Shown: piece by piece, positions 42,701 through 54,500 of the stretch
How positions within the stretch are numbered: the stretch's first letter is position 1
Layout of the letters: every line of letters starts with the position of its first letter
Source: Arcuatula senhousia
Taxonomy: Eukaryota > Mollusca > Bivalvia > Mytilida > Mytilidae
Length of the DNA stretch: 64,000 nucleotides
NCBI GenBank assembly: GCA_963971305.1
Contig: OZ020305.1
Coordinates: 6,791,001 to 6,855,000 of the forward strand
Direction of reading: 5' to 3'
Notes under the pieces: model-generated
Seen by the model: only the letters and a program-made list of their open reading frames with translations
What the model was told of the DNA's origin: nothing
Database searches by the model: none
Made by a program: the position numbers and the translations under genes

Positions 42701-45700
42701 ATGTTTTTGGCCTACAGAATGAAAACTATTGCAGATATAGATTAGCTGTTGCTTGCTTAAATGTTAAGCTCATTTAGCTCTACGAAAGTCTCCATAGGGT
42801 CGAAGTTGTCAGATGACCCCTTATAGGGGTTACGGCCCTTGAAAAATAGCGTTTTTTCATGTTTTTGTCCTACAGAATGGAAACTATTGCACATAGAGAT
42901 TAGCTGTTGCTTGCTTAAATGTTCAGCTCATTTAGCTCTACAAAATTCTCCATAGGGTCCAAGTTGTCAGATGAACCCTTATAGGGGTTACGGTCCATGA
43001 AAAATAGCGATTTGATTTTTCATGTTTTTGGCCTACAGAATGAAAACTATTGCAGATAGAGATTAGCTGTTGCTTGCTTAAATGTTCAGCTCATTTAGCT
43101 GTACAAAATTCTCCATAGGGTCGAAGTTGTCAGATGACCCCTTATAGGGGTTACGGCCCCTGAAAAAAGCGATTTTTAATGTTTTTGGCCTACAGAATGA
43201 AAACTATTGCAGATAGAGATTAGTTGTTGCTTGCTTAAATGTTCAGCTCATATAGCTCTACAAAAGTCTCCATAGGGTCAAAGTTGTCAGATGACTCCTT
43301 ATAGGGGTTATGGCCCCTTATAGGTGAAAAATGGTGTTTTTGGCCTATAGAATGAAAACTATTGCAGGTAGAGAAAAGCTGTTGCTTGCTTAAATGTTCA
43401 GCTCATTTAGCTCTACAAAAGTATAGGGTCAACATCAAGACCAGGTGAGCGATTCAGGCTCCTGGGAGCCTCTTGTTTTTAATCCGTTTTATATAATTAA
43501 TGCTTGACGTTTTTCTCTCAAATTGGAAACTAATTTCAATAAAAGTTTTATAACATATGTGTCTTCATTGCTCATTAACCATAAGAACTTATTATTAATA
43601 CAAAGGTTTTTAAAAATTATAATATCTATCATTCATTTCTTCAATAAAAGGTTTTCTAACTTCTTCTAAGTTGGGGCAATTTAATAAAAAATGTTTATCA
43701 TCTTCCACTTCATTTTTACACATGCAACATATTCTTTGGTGTATTTCTAAGTTGATATATCTACCTCTTTCTATGTTTAAATCATGGTCACTGAGTCTTA
43801 GTTTTGTTAGGTATTTTCTTTGATTTTCAGAACCTATATTTAGATATTGTTCAAGTAAATTTTCTGTATGTTCTTAATTTAATAGCAACTGTATTAAGAT
43901 TGTAAATTTATAAAACTTGTAGGAGCATGAAAGTCAAATACAAAACTATCCTTGGACAAAATAATTTCAATTACCCGGTAGGCAAATGATTATTTCATTT
44001 ATTAATATTTTAATGGATTTTTTTTTTTTAATCTGGAAAAAAAACCTATTTAAGTTTGCACCAATTTCTTAAAACTTCTTAAAAGTTAAAAATATCTATT
44101 ACTAGTGACCAAGAAGTTTCCATTAACAGTTGGAAAAACTGTGTTTAGAAAACTGGCTTACAAATCTCAACCTGAGAAATTGTGCCTAAATGTATAACCT
44201 AATACCTACTTGTGACTCCAGTTTGTGTATAACGTCTTGCACAGCTGAATGTGCTTTGTACTGCTCATTAATCAAGCGTTGTACATCTGTGAAGCAGATT
44301 TTTATATCACTTGAATGTTTGGCAATGCTGGCATCACACCTTACAATTCGACTCTTCAGATCTTGAAGGGATGTCATGTTGTGGACCTCTAGTTTCCCTA
44401 CCGCAGCATTGGTCCCTTTAATTCCATGGTCCCTGGCTCTGATTTCTGCCTCTAGACTCTGGAAACATGGAAGCAGTCTGAATTAAAATCTGTTATGCAA
44501 TTTGGATGTGCTATGGCACAATATCTTGTCAAATTTTCTTTCTGGGCACTTAAAAAGCAGCAAGATAATTAATACTGTGATGAAACATTTAGTGGTGCAT
44601 GTTTTGTTTTTCAACCCTTTGAATCATCATGTTATTCCTAATTGAAATATATTGACATATTGGGCAAGTTGCAAGCTTAAATGTAGCAATTGTGATTTGT
44701 ATTTTGTAGGATTGACCATATAAATGTAAATTTTTGTTGCTGACTTGAATAAAATCTGTAAATTATCTTAAAAATGATATAAATTTTTTTCATCAACAAA
44801 TTCCATTTTTATAAAGAATTTTGGTTACATGGTATTATGAATAAAGCTACTCATCTTTTCAGTCCATAAAAATCAAAGCTATGGGAAGAAATATGTTCAT
44901 TGGAAAATTGGAGTTGATCTTTCTCTCTTGAAAGATGAACTAGCTGGTTTTTTTTTACAAGAACATATATCAAAACCTATAAATCTTTCAGTATAAATCA
45001 CTAATAGTTTATTATTAACAGTTTAAACACCAAGTGTAAAACAATTCCATCAATTTTTGGCCGGATTTCACTAGTGAAAATCCGGGTTATAAAATGGTGA
45101 ATGTCGGGCGGGCGGCGGGCGGGTGGGCGGGCGGACGGCGGGCGGGGAAAATACTTTCGTAACAGTTTTCTCAGCAACTACTAATCACAGCCTCTTGATA
45201 TTTGGTATGCAGCATCAGCATGGGCTCCCATAAGGTGGGATTCGATTTCAGGTCTGTCGCTCACCTACTTCCTGTTTAACGACTTAATTAATTTTTGACA
45301 TAAATGTCCAATTATAGAAAATTTTCGTAACAGTTTTCTCAGCAACTACAAATCACAGCCTCTTGATATTTGGTATGCAGCATCAGTATTGGCTCCCATA
45401 AAGTGGGATTTGATTTCAGGTCTGTCCCTCACCTACTTCCTGTTTACCGACTTAGTTAATTTTTGACATAAATGTCCAATTATAGAAAATTTTTGTAACA
45501 GTTTTCTCAGCAACTACAAATCACAGCCTCTTGATATTTAGTATGCAGCATCAGTATGGGCTCCCATAAGGTGGGATTTGATTTCAGGTCTGTCGCTCAC
45601 CTACTTCCTGTTTACTGACTTAGTTAATTTTTGACATAAATGTCCAATTATAGAAAGTTTTCGTAACAGTTTTCTCAGCAACTACTGATCACAGCCTCTT

Positions 45701-46273
45701 GATATTTGGTATGCAGCATCAGTATGGGCTCCCATAAGGCGGAATCTGATTTTAGGTCTGTGGCTCATATACTTTATACTTTCTTTGAAACGAAATCCGG
45801 CCATTTCTGTCTTTGACCCATTTTCTTACCTCTATATCCAGGTTAAGTCGTTTGACAATAGCCGTCATGTATTTGATGTGATCCTGTAGTAACATCCTGG
45901 TATTTTCCTCCAGTCTCTCCCCCTGTATTTCGCTAAGGTTCCGTAGAAACTCCTCACGATTTGTGAACGCCTTGTCTATTAGTGCCTGAGTCATCTGTTG
46001 TTGGTGGCCAATGGCCTCGGTGACTTTTTGCTGTTCTTTCATCACAACATTTTGGGCTATGATTGCTTGGGTGACCTTGTCTTCTAAAGCATTTATTCGT
46101 GGGTGTATGCTATCATCACTGTAGCTCACAGTCATTTGGTCCTTATCTTGGATTGTCACTCGGCGAGGTGTTCCTACACTGATTGCATTGAAGTCTTGCT
46201 CCACCAAATCAAACGATCGCTCATGTGGTTTTGATCTTCTTATTTGTGGGAACACTACATTTGTTTTGGCCAT
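39559..46273 (-). CDS. FAM81: FAM81-type coiled-coil protein, gene 1 (5 coding exons, 420 aa)
   Basis: Exons 46273-45830, 44458-44210, 41691-41449, 40754-40644 and 39774-39559 join in phase 0 with GT-AG introns; exons total 444, 249, 243, 111 and 216 nt. The product is almost wholly coiled coil and follows vertebrate FAM81A/B along its length: HIKYMTAIVKRLNLDIE, then SLEAEIRARD, LKSRIVRCDASIAKHSS, and a C-terminal FREGFTSVHDSISNAKRVVE. FAM81 proteins are small coiled-coil proteins; vertebrate FAM81A is linked to the postsynaptic density, and no enzyme activity is known. A 3' splice site 21 nt upstream of the ATG implies a non-coding first exon. Gene 2 at 51132 is its divergent paralogue. A family A repeat begins about 50 bp after the stop. 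Confidence 0.93.
39775..40643. other. FAM81 gene 1 intron 4
   Basis: Holds a TIR element (40093-40517); the flanks are unremarkable AT-rich DNA. Confidence 0.6.
40093..40517. mobile_element. MITE with about 40-bp imperfect terminal inverted repeats
   Basis: The left end AGAGGTTAAGCAAGCCTACA and TGTGTGCTTGTACTTGTAG is mirrored by CTACAAGTACCCGTACACAT and CGCTTGCTTAACCTCCCT at the right. About 425 bp, no coding content. Confidence 0.75.
40644..40754 (-). CDS. FAM81: FAM81 gene 1, exon 4
   Basis: 37 codons, NKLESKLEEHVYAIEARLSR to NNIHG. Acceptor TTTCTTTCAG, donor GTAGGT. Confidence 0.92.
41041..41490 (-). repeat. Degenerate minisatellite derived from the exon 3 splice-donor region
   Basis: On the minus strand about six units of 60-75 nt follow one another from the end of exon 3. 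Each resembles AAGGCAGA(G/A)AAACC, then ACATGGACATAAATG, TGGTG and a GTAAA-like stretch, then TAGAGGTC. The first unit is the exon end itself (GGACAAAAATGTTG before GTGAGT). Confidence 0.75.
41449..41691 (-). CDS. FAM81: FAM81 gene 1, exon 3
   Basis: 81 codons beginning IVALGGEFEKIAGISATELL. Its 3' end and donor (GTGAGT) are echoed by degenerate tandem copies in the following intron. Confidence 0.92.
41884..43885 (-). mobile_element. Truncated non-LTR retrotransposon (LINE), split by family B copy B2
   Basis: The minus strand from about 43870 encodes the C-terminal end of a LINE reverse transcriptase ORF: KYLTKLRLSDHDLNIERGRY, then RICCMCKNEVEDDKHFLLNC with its CxxC...H...C motif. An in-frame stop just upstream shows decay. 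The 3' end near 41884-41930 has a TCTGTTTTGTTCTGTT-type tail, the same end as at 21421. B2 (42118-43475) interrupts it. Lies in FAM81 gene 1 intron 2. Confidence 0.75.
42118..43475 (+). mobile_element. Family B repeat, copy B2
   Basis: Starts with the hairpin AGCTCACCTGGCC / GGCCATGTGAGCT and a (CGTCGTC)n microsatellite; ends GGTGAGCGATTCAGGCTCCT then GGGAGCCTCTTG. About six tandem units of about 175 bp contain CAGATGACCCCTTATAGGGG and TTGCTTGCTTAAATG. T-runs flank both sides. Confidence 0.88.
44210..44458 (-). CDS. FAM81: FAM81 gene 1, exon 2
   Basis: 83 codons, SLEAEIRARD to KLESQ, containing the conserved LKSRIVRCDASIAKHSS. Acceptor TTTCCAG, donor GTAGGT. Confidence 0.93.
45057..45803 (+). 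mobile_element. Family D repeat, copy D1
   Basis: Begins TGGCCGGATTTCACTAGTGA then AAATCCGG (hairpin) with a (GGCGGGCG)n tract; ends ACGAAATCCGGCCA. About four tandem units of about 175 bp contain CAGTTTTCTCAGCAACTAC and CTCTTGATATTTGGTATGCA. Lies in FAM81 gene 1 intron 1, ending 27 bp from the exon 1 donor. Confidence 0.82.
45830..46273 (-). CDS. FAM81: FAM81 gene 1, coding exon 1
   Basis: 148 codons from ATG to LNLDIE. The N-terminal 60 residues are gene-specific and basic/Ser-rich; the coiled coil starts near RINALEDKVTQAI. The donor GTAAGA lies 27 bp from a family D repeat. Confidence 0.92.
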
Positions 46274-46294
46274 CCTTTGTTTTGTTAAATGTAG

Positions 46295-49200
46295 CTGGAA
46301 TAAATAGAAATGTGAATTTGAATTTGATTTAATATTACAGATTATTTTTTATTCGATGATTTGTCATATTGTGAAAGAGCTTACCGTAATTTGGTAGGCA
46401 TCAAAGTTTTGTGGATTTGGTATAAAATAAGTTCATTGTTTTTATAGAAACCAATGAAAAATTTCTTATTCATTTTGTGGTCTGCCTCACTTTTACATTT
46501 ATTTCAATCTGTTTTGTTTACCAAGTTCAGATATTTATCAAGAAAACTACTCATTTATAACATACAGATCTTCAGGACACTATTAAGACAGGCAAAGGTT
46601 TCAGGTTCTGCACTTGGAGCATTTACCCAACAAATGGACCATTTTTATCCCCATAGCAGCTCTGTCTTTTATATTAGAAAGTACTTAGAACATTTGTCAT
46701 TAGATTATTTTTTTCTTTTTAAATGAGATATTATAATTGATATAATTCATTTTTAAATTGAAATGAAATTATAGACTACAAGCTCTAATTGTCATAGTTC
46801 ATAAAAGATCTCTTTCATTCCAATTTAACATATATTAGTTAGCAAGGGTACAGTGTTTTGTATATACACAAAGAACTTCAACAGACATAATTATTGCATC
46901 GCTTTATGTTATGTGAAAGTACTTTAAATGTATTATACAATTAATAAGTTTGTCTGACATTCGGTATCTAATAGGAAATGTAATTTCTTGATTAATTTCA
47001 AAAATACAATATTTGCTTATTCAAACTAGGAGATAAATGTATTGTATTTTATAATCTCATGGTATCAATGATGGCAAAAATTGAGTTTACTGGCAACATC
47101 TTTGCCAAGACAGTTAACAGGTATATGTCACCTATGGCATACAATACAATCATCTCAATTCTACTGGAACTGTAAGAAAATTATATAGCATCTAAAATAA
47201 AAGTGTGCATATGCTGTCAATTGTGCAATTCATGCAATAAAATTGTTGAAGTTGTCCAATCAAAATTATAAAACCTTAACGTTCAGCTTTACATTACAAG
47301 AGTGAAGCAATTTCTTGATTTAATTTTAGGGTAAAAACATGAGTAACATTTTATCAGATTCTTCAGTAAAGATTTTCATTAAACTTGGTTGGAATGATTT
47401 ACTTAGACATCTGAAATTAATTTTGTAAAATCTTTTACGATCTAAAGATTAAACACCCATGTTTAGAAAGAAGGGAGAATATTTATAAATGTATTACAGT
47501 ATAAGCAAAAAAACTGATTATTCTTGCTTTTAACATTTTTTGTTAAAATCGCAGCCATTATTCCATGTATATAAACTTTCACAACAATTTAAGCTTATAT
47601 TATTTCCTCTCTATATTATCAATTTACCTTCAATTGAATGAAAAAAAATAAGATTTAACGAGGAGGAAAAGTACAAAAATAGCAAATTCAAGCTAAAATT
47701 ATATATAAAAACAAAAATGTCTTTTGAATTTTCTTAATAATTCTAAATTCATTGGTCAGAAAACAAATGTAGAATTAGAAAGAAAATAGTTAAAAGAAAT
47801 CTTCTAGTTAAACAAATCATTATTTGCAAAATTTCTAAAATAATTATAGAAGTTGATAAAACTTACTATTGACTTTGTGTTCCTAATTATAAGTTTGATA
47901 TCCTTGGATACTTTGTTCTGGTGTTGACTGGCAAAGCTTAACCCTATATTAGGGTTTCTTCACATACTCTTTGGAAATAGGGGTACTTTTGGGGTATCTT
48001 CCCTAAATGACGTGACAAGTATAATGAAATTAGCATAAATAATTACTAAGAAAATTACTATTTATTCAAAGACTTTTTGAAAATAGTACATTAAGAACAG
48101 AAATTGAATACATTTAATTTTTTTTACCAAATTGAAAATAATTTCCTTTAATATTCCTTAATTGCAATATCATTAAAAGATGTAAAGAAAGAGAGCTGAA
48201 TAGAACAGGTATTAAGGATGTTCGGCTATATGACTTTTCAATAATACCTCAAAAATGAAGCAAATAATGAAATGATCATTTGAATACGCTCCACAGTATT
48301 TCAGATTTATATATTTATTTACTGTGAACAAAAGTCCTTAGAAAGTTTATGTCAAAGCCTCTATACAGACTCATGAGAGGGTAAATAGGGGATTTTATTT
48401 TTTTAACATAATAAATGACCACATTGAAATATAATTTAAATTGGAATTTTCTCATTTCAATGCATTGTAGGTTTTTTCAATTTAAAAGAAAACTTGTGAA
48501 ATATAAATATTTAATTATGATATACGTGTAATTTATTTCCTGTATTGGCATGTGAATCTTTTATTAGTTTGATCAGTTTAATGAGCTAAAATTATCTTTT
48601 ACATTTAAAAACAAAAACACCTGAAAAATTAGGATTTCAAAACTTTATGGTTAAATTTTAGAGCTTGACGTAAAATAGCAACAAAAAGTAATTCAAACTT
48701 ATCAATGACATTGGTGATAGTACTTTAAACATACATAATTGTCAATTTATCCTCTTTTGGCACCTCTGAATTGTATACAGAGACAAATTATCATATCTAT
48801 GGACTAGTATGAACATTTTCTTTTTATCAAAATGTCATAATGTTATTATTCATAAAATGAAGTTAACCAAAATTGATATGATTTGATATGTATAACAGGA
48901 TGTGGCCAAAGATCTTTATAAAGAATTTGTAAGTTCGATTTCATTATATTTAATCAAGTATGTGCAACTTTTTGAAAAGAAACAAAAAATGATATTTTGA
49001 TGAAAGAATTTTTAAAGTCGTTAACTTGGTTGGTTCTGAAATATTTTGTTTTTCATTTTATTGACAATTTTATGATTGATCGTAATAAATGGAAACTATG
49101 TGTGAGATTTTGAGTATATCATTCTTATTTATTTATTTATACAAATGTACTTTTTGTCCATGTTGATGAAATGCACCATACTAATGCAGGCTGAAAATAT

Positions 49201-50662
49201 GACATTTGAGTTTTTTGTTCAGTAACCATGCCCTAACATAAAAGTCTTTTTTTCTTAATCTTTTTTCAAATTATTTGACTAAAGCATCCCTGATGAGAGG
49301 TTATGGTATCTTGGTATTTCATATAAGGTCCATCTTTGATTTAAACCAATTATATGTAGATCGGAGTTTCCCACCTTTTATGTATTTTTATGTACTTCGA
49401 TCTACGAATGTAAAAGTTTTATCTTTTTAAGAACTCAGTTTGATACACCATTGGTCAAATGTGTACTTTATTTTAGTATTTGAAATATTAATTGACATGT
49501 AACTAAGTAAATAGTAAATATTTAGATTGAATTCAGATGTATTAGTTTCTCAGACAAAGCTTTCCTATGAAAAAAATACATATCTATTGAGATATAAATG
49601 TAAATTTTGATTCTGTTCTACCCAATTGGTTTAGTAAATCTTTTCATAAGAATCATAGATGATCTTTTTAAACATGCTTGACTTGATTTTTATAGGACCC
49701 ATTACTGAGCAAATACATATCAAAGTATAGAGATTTGTATTTCGTTCTTTGTATTGAGATTGGTTGGAGAATGACAGAGTGTTATTTTCTACACTTATAA
49801 ATATTTATTTGGCCAAAAATGTCTGCTCAGCTGAATGTTTACAGGCTGTTATTTGTTAATTCCTCTAATTCGGTCCTTTCAGGACCATTTTTGTAGTTCT
49901 TTATAAGTATAGTACTTTTGAACGCCAAGAGGTCCTGCTATTATGGTTTCCTTTATTTTCATTTGTCTAGCTCTTGGCAACCATGGTTTTTCAAATGAAA
50001 AAGGAAAAAAACATGGTAGAAATTCGCATGACATATCATGAAATATAAAATATGCATAATAATAAACAAAGCTTACGAATCAGTGCTTTTATTGGTATTC
50101 TATAAGTCAAATACACCTTCAAGGGGGAATATACATATATTTGCAAATTTAGGATGACGTTTTGTAATGAAATATGTGATTTTGAATCTCACTTTGAGGT
50201 TTTATAAATTTTCTGCGCTACAAACAATACCTCCCACTCATAGAGGGGGCCATATATCAATCATCTTGTCTGTTTTTTTTTACTGTCTGTTAAAATTTGG
50301 GTAACAGATTTCTAAGCTTTTACTGACAGGATTAATATGTTGAGTTGTACTGTGCCACCCATTTACTGGTCAGTCCAATCTCCATGAAATTGCCTCTTTG
50401 ATTGTCTTGCCAGGTCAGGCAGCTTTTTTAACATCACAGGACCAATGTCAGGCAACATTAGTAACTGAATAAAAAGATAAGAATTTGTAGGTTTGGCAAA
50501 CATTTCTTCTGTTGGGGATAATGTTTCTATTATTTACCAGTACTGACCAAAGAACAGGCAGAATTTTTCAACTTTTGTAATAACTGTAGTGGGGTAGGCC
50601 TAGTAAAACCTATTGTTTAGTCTGCCCACACATATGGCATTTCTGTGTCACCTGGTTAGCTA
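46295..50662. other. Intergenic region between divergent FAM81 genes
   Basis: AT-rich and free of the repeat families that crowd the flanks. It must hold the promoters and non-coding first exons of both genes, but I cannot place them. Small palindromes occur: ACCCTATATTAGGGT at about 47941, and an 11-bp inverted pair around GTAGATCG at 49358-49406. Confidence 0.5.
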
Positions 50663-51054
50663 TTAAGTGCTATTCTCTGTAAGAATCGGGCAATGTGTGA
50701 ATCAAGTTTTAAAAAATACATCAGTTTGACTTCAAGATACTGTTCAAAATGCTTAAAAAGTAACAAAAAATGCATTGGCACTACTCAACAGTATCAGAAA
50801 TTTGAGATATATTTTGGTTGAAATGCATATAGAATTTGGATCTAAGGGAGATAACTCGTGTCACATCATACTAAATCCCTATCATTGTAACATAATTTTT
50901 TCTCCATCCTCTGACACTGGAGATGACAACTAATGGTTGTTTCTTCATTAGAAGGCTATTTTCAATGACAATGCATTGTCAAAACAGTGTGTTTTTAAAA
51001 TCATGATTCAAACATTTTCGATTTTGCCTGATTCTTACAGAGAACTGCACTTAA
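50663..51054. mobile_element. MITE with about 30-bp terminal inverted repeats and TTAA ends
   Basis: The left end TTAAGTGCTATTCTCTGTAA and GAATCGGGCAA is complemented by TTGCCTGATTCTTACAGAGA and ACTGCACTTAA at the right. TTAA at both ends suggests a piggyBac-like duplication (inference). It ends about 50 bp upstream of the acceptor that precedes the FAM81 gene 2 start codon. Confidence 0.75.
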
Positions 51055-51131
51055 TTTTTTTAATAAATTTTGAAAATATTATTCATCATTTTATTTTATT
51101 TTCAGGATTACAGACTAAATAAAGAATAAAA

Positions 51132-51500
51132 ATGACACACAGAGGAACACTGCCAGCATTAAGGGCTCCATACGATACAGATGAACCCGAATACAGTAAC
51201 AGCAACCGCTACAGAAGGAGCCCCGCAACCCATGACCAAAACCAGTTAGTACCGTATGGAGGTTCATCCCACAGGGAGCGAGGACCTTCAAGATTGGACC
51301 TCCTAGAGGAGAGGCTGGCCCAGAATGAGAGAAGTACAGCCACAGTGATGGACAGGGCTTTCAAAATCAAAGAGGACGTGATTGACAGTTTGAACTTTAC
51401 CCATGGGACATGGCAGGATGAGAAACATGCTAGGTCAATGTTACAGGAACATATACGTACTATCACTGCCATAGTCAACAAGCTCAATAATGATATTACT
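51132..51500 (+). CDS. FAM81: FAM81 gene 2, coding exon 1
   Basis: 123 codons from ATG to NNDIT. Includes LDLLEERLAQNERSTATVMD, where the coiled coil begins. Donor GTAAGT. Confidence 0.93.
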
Positions 51501-54500
51501 GTAAGTTTTTGGAAAAACATTAGCATCTTTTTACATTGTTAGAGTTTGTAGAAAAAAATAAACACTGTTTTCAAGTTTATATAAAAACATTAGCAATTTT
51601 TTCATTGGTAGAGTTTGCACGAAAAATTTAACACTACGTTTTCTGAAGAGCCTAAGAGCCTACTGTAGTACAATGTAGATTTTATTTCATACTTAAAAAA
51701 TAGGCGAGAGCTAGTATTTAAAAGGTTTTGATTTTTAATGAATCAACAAAATACATATGTTTAATTTCTTTTTTCACAGAATGCAACAATCTGGGTTATA
51801 AAATGGTAAATGTTGTAGGGAAGGGGGGAATTGTAACAGTTTCATCAGCAACTACTTATCAAGGCCCTTGATATTTGGTATACAATATCAGCGCCTACTA
51901 CCTGTTAAATGAAATCCAGCTGTTTTTTTGCTTTGGACAGATTTTCTTTTTTCTACCTGCATTCTGTTCTCATCGGCATAACAAAATCTAAATTCCCTTT
52001 AACAGTTTTAACAGCGAATTTTTAAACATGGTAGAAACATGATACAAAAATTAAAAAAAGTTACTTTTATGATTTTGTTGTTGTATATTTTATATCTTTA
52101 GCTTTACAATGTATTTATTTTCCAGTCACTTGAAGACCAGTTACGACAAAGAGATAATGCTGCTGTAGGGACAAACTCAGCAGTGAAAAACCTGGAAGTT
52201 CATCACGTAGCCTCGCTCACAGACCTCCGTGGGAGAATCGTGAGATGTGATACATCCATATCGAAACTGTCGTCAGAACTACGCAATGCTCTGGACTCCA
52301 TCAAACAAGTCGGAGGCCAACAACAGGACAATCAGAATCGGCTTCTAGACAGGATACATAATTTAGAGTCAAAGGTATTTAGGAAGGGTAATAAAGGGAT
52401 TTTTTTACCTAGGACATTCAGAATCATCCTGTAGACAGAATACATAACCTACCGGTAGAATATTTAAGGGGAGGGATTAGACAGTTAGGATCATAATTTT
52501 TTTAACTATCCTAGGAAAATTAGAATAGGCAATTAGGTGAAGAACTTAAAATCTGTAGAGGGTTTTGGTTGAAATTAGGGTTTACTGTTCTAGAAAAAAA
52601 AAGACAATTAGAATGAAAACATTTAAGCAGAGCGAGCGCTTAAAGTTAAAGGTGTTCTATTGTTTTAAATCAATCAAAGAGAATTCCAGAATGTATTTAC
52701 TAAGAGTTCTTTGAGGGTTCTGCTCTCCTAGGACAATCAAAACAGTCTATGTCAACATCACCTTGGACAAAAACTATAACAAATGTACTAGGCCAAAAAT
52801 TTTGATCTGCATCTAAAGACATCTAGTCTTAACAAAACTAACCAAAGATACTCTAGCCAAAAATTGAAATGTCAAGGTAAACTGGAATTTGAAGAGCACA
52901 CTATAACAACAGTTTTCGCGGCAGTTTTATTTTCACAACTTTTTGCATTGACAATGCTAGCGCAAAAATTAAACACAGTGTATATATTTGTTTTCCATTG
53001 TAGTATATTGACAATAGCATTAAAGCACGAATTTAAAACTGTGCAAACTAATATTCAGTCATCCTAACGTGAAAATAGAGGGCCTGAAAATTTCCCTGTT
53101 TACAGTATATGGTTTATCAATATATACTATCAGTTATCTTCAAATATTTGACAAAAATTAATGATATATGACTTCAGATTGTACAAGTGAACAATTCATT
53201 GGAAAGAGCCAACAGTGAACAGAAAATGAAGATCACCCATCTAGAGGGCGACACTGGGCAACAAATGTCGATATTAGATGGAAAGACGAAGAGCATGATA
53301 GATGATATGAAGAATTTGATTCATGGTTTCCAGGCTCAGCAAGAAGGGGAGAGGGAGAAGTTAGAATCCAGGTTGTTTGGGCACATTGAGAAAATATCAG
53401 CTGCTAAGGATACATTAATTGTAAGAATATGGCAATATTTTATAAATTTGATTAACCTGAGAAACAAGTTTAGTGATTACTTAAAATTCCACAAATAAAA
53501 AAAAATATTCAGGTTTTGATATAATTTTGAGGTTGCTTGTAACATGTTGCACAGCAACATATAGGAGTCACTTTGACAATATCCGTCGTCGTCCTGTGGC
53601 ATCACAATATTTTCTGGACAACTTCATGAGGCAGCCTCTTGATATTTGGTATGAAGCTTCCTCTTATAGTACTATTTGGTGTACAGCGATCTTATAGCTG
53701 TAACTCATCTATTTCATGTTTACCGAATCTTAAGATGTAGGAGAAATACGTCTTCCATGGAATACTGCCATTCTAGTTGAATTTAACAAAGAATAAGGAT
53801 AACAACTTTTGTGTACACTTATATCTGACATTGAAACAATAAATGTGACGTAAAAAGGCCAGACCTACATGTTCTAAGTTTTGAAAACAAGATATAAAGT
53901 TTGAACTTTTTTCTTTTGTCTGAAATAAGTTTCACAACTGGTAATACAGTTAATGATATTGCTTTTCAACATTGATTGTAGTGGCATTTTACTAATTTTT
54001 ACCATCAACTGAATTAATATGCTTACAACCCAACACGAATCATGGAAGTTACATAATTGCCACTACATGTACATGTATATACTAAAAAAATCTCCTTGTG
54101 ATAATAAGTGTATTATACTTTTAATTGCTAGTTCAAATATATTTCCACTTCTCTTTATCTTTTATTAAATAAATTCACAATACCAAGTATGAAAAAAGTT
54201 ATTAAAAGATCCTTTGCACATCATATCTCCTGTCCGGTCACCTATATGTATAACTCACTTTTCCATGCATGTAGCCTACTCTGATGCCAACCTTCCCAGT
54301 AATCACACACACCCAACACTCCACACAGGTAACATACATGTGTGTGTGTATGATTGTGTCAACAGGTATGATTCTCAACTTTTTGATGTGTAGAAAAAAA
54401 GTAAATGTGATTTTATAGTATATTTGTATAGGCCAAAAAAAATCTTTCAATTTTAATTACATTAAGTCAACAAAGTCACACTCTTGGCACAGCTCAGTCA

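Noticed and set aside
47935..47960. Telomere-like ACCCTA/TAGGGT palindrome
   Set aside because: A single copy of each half, with no array.
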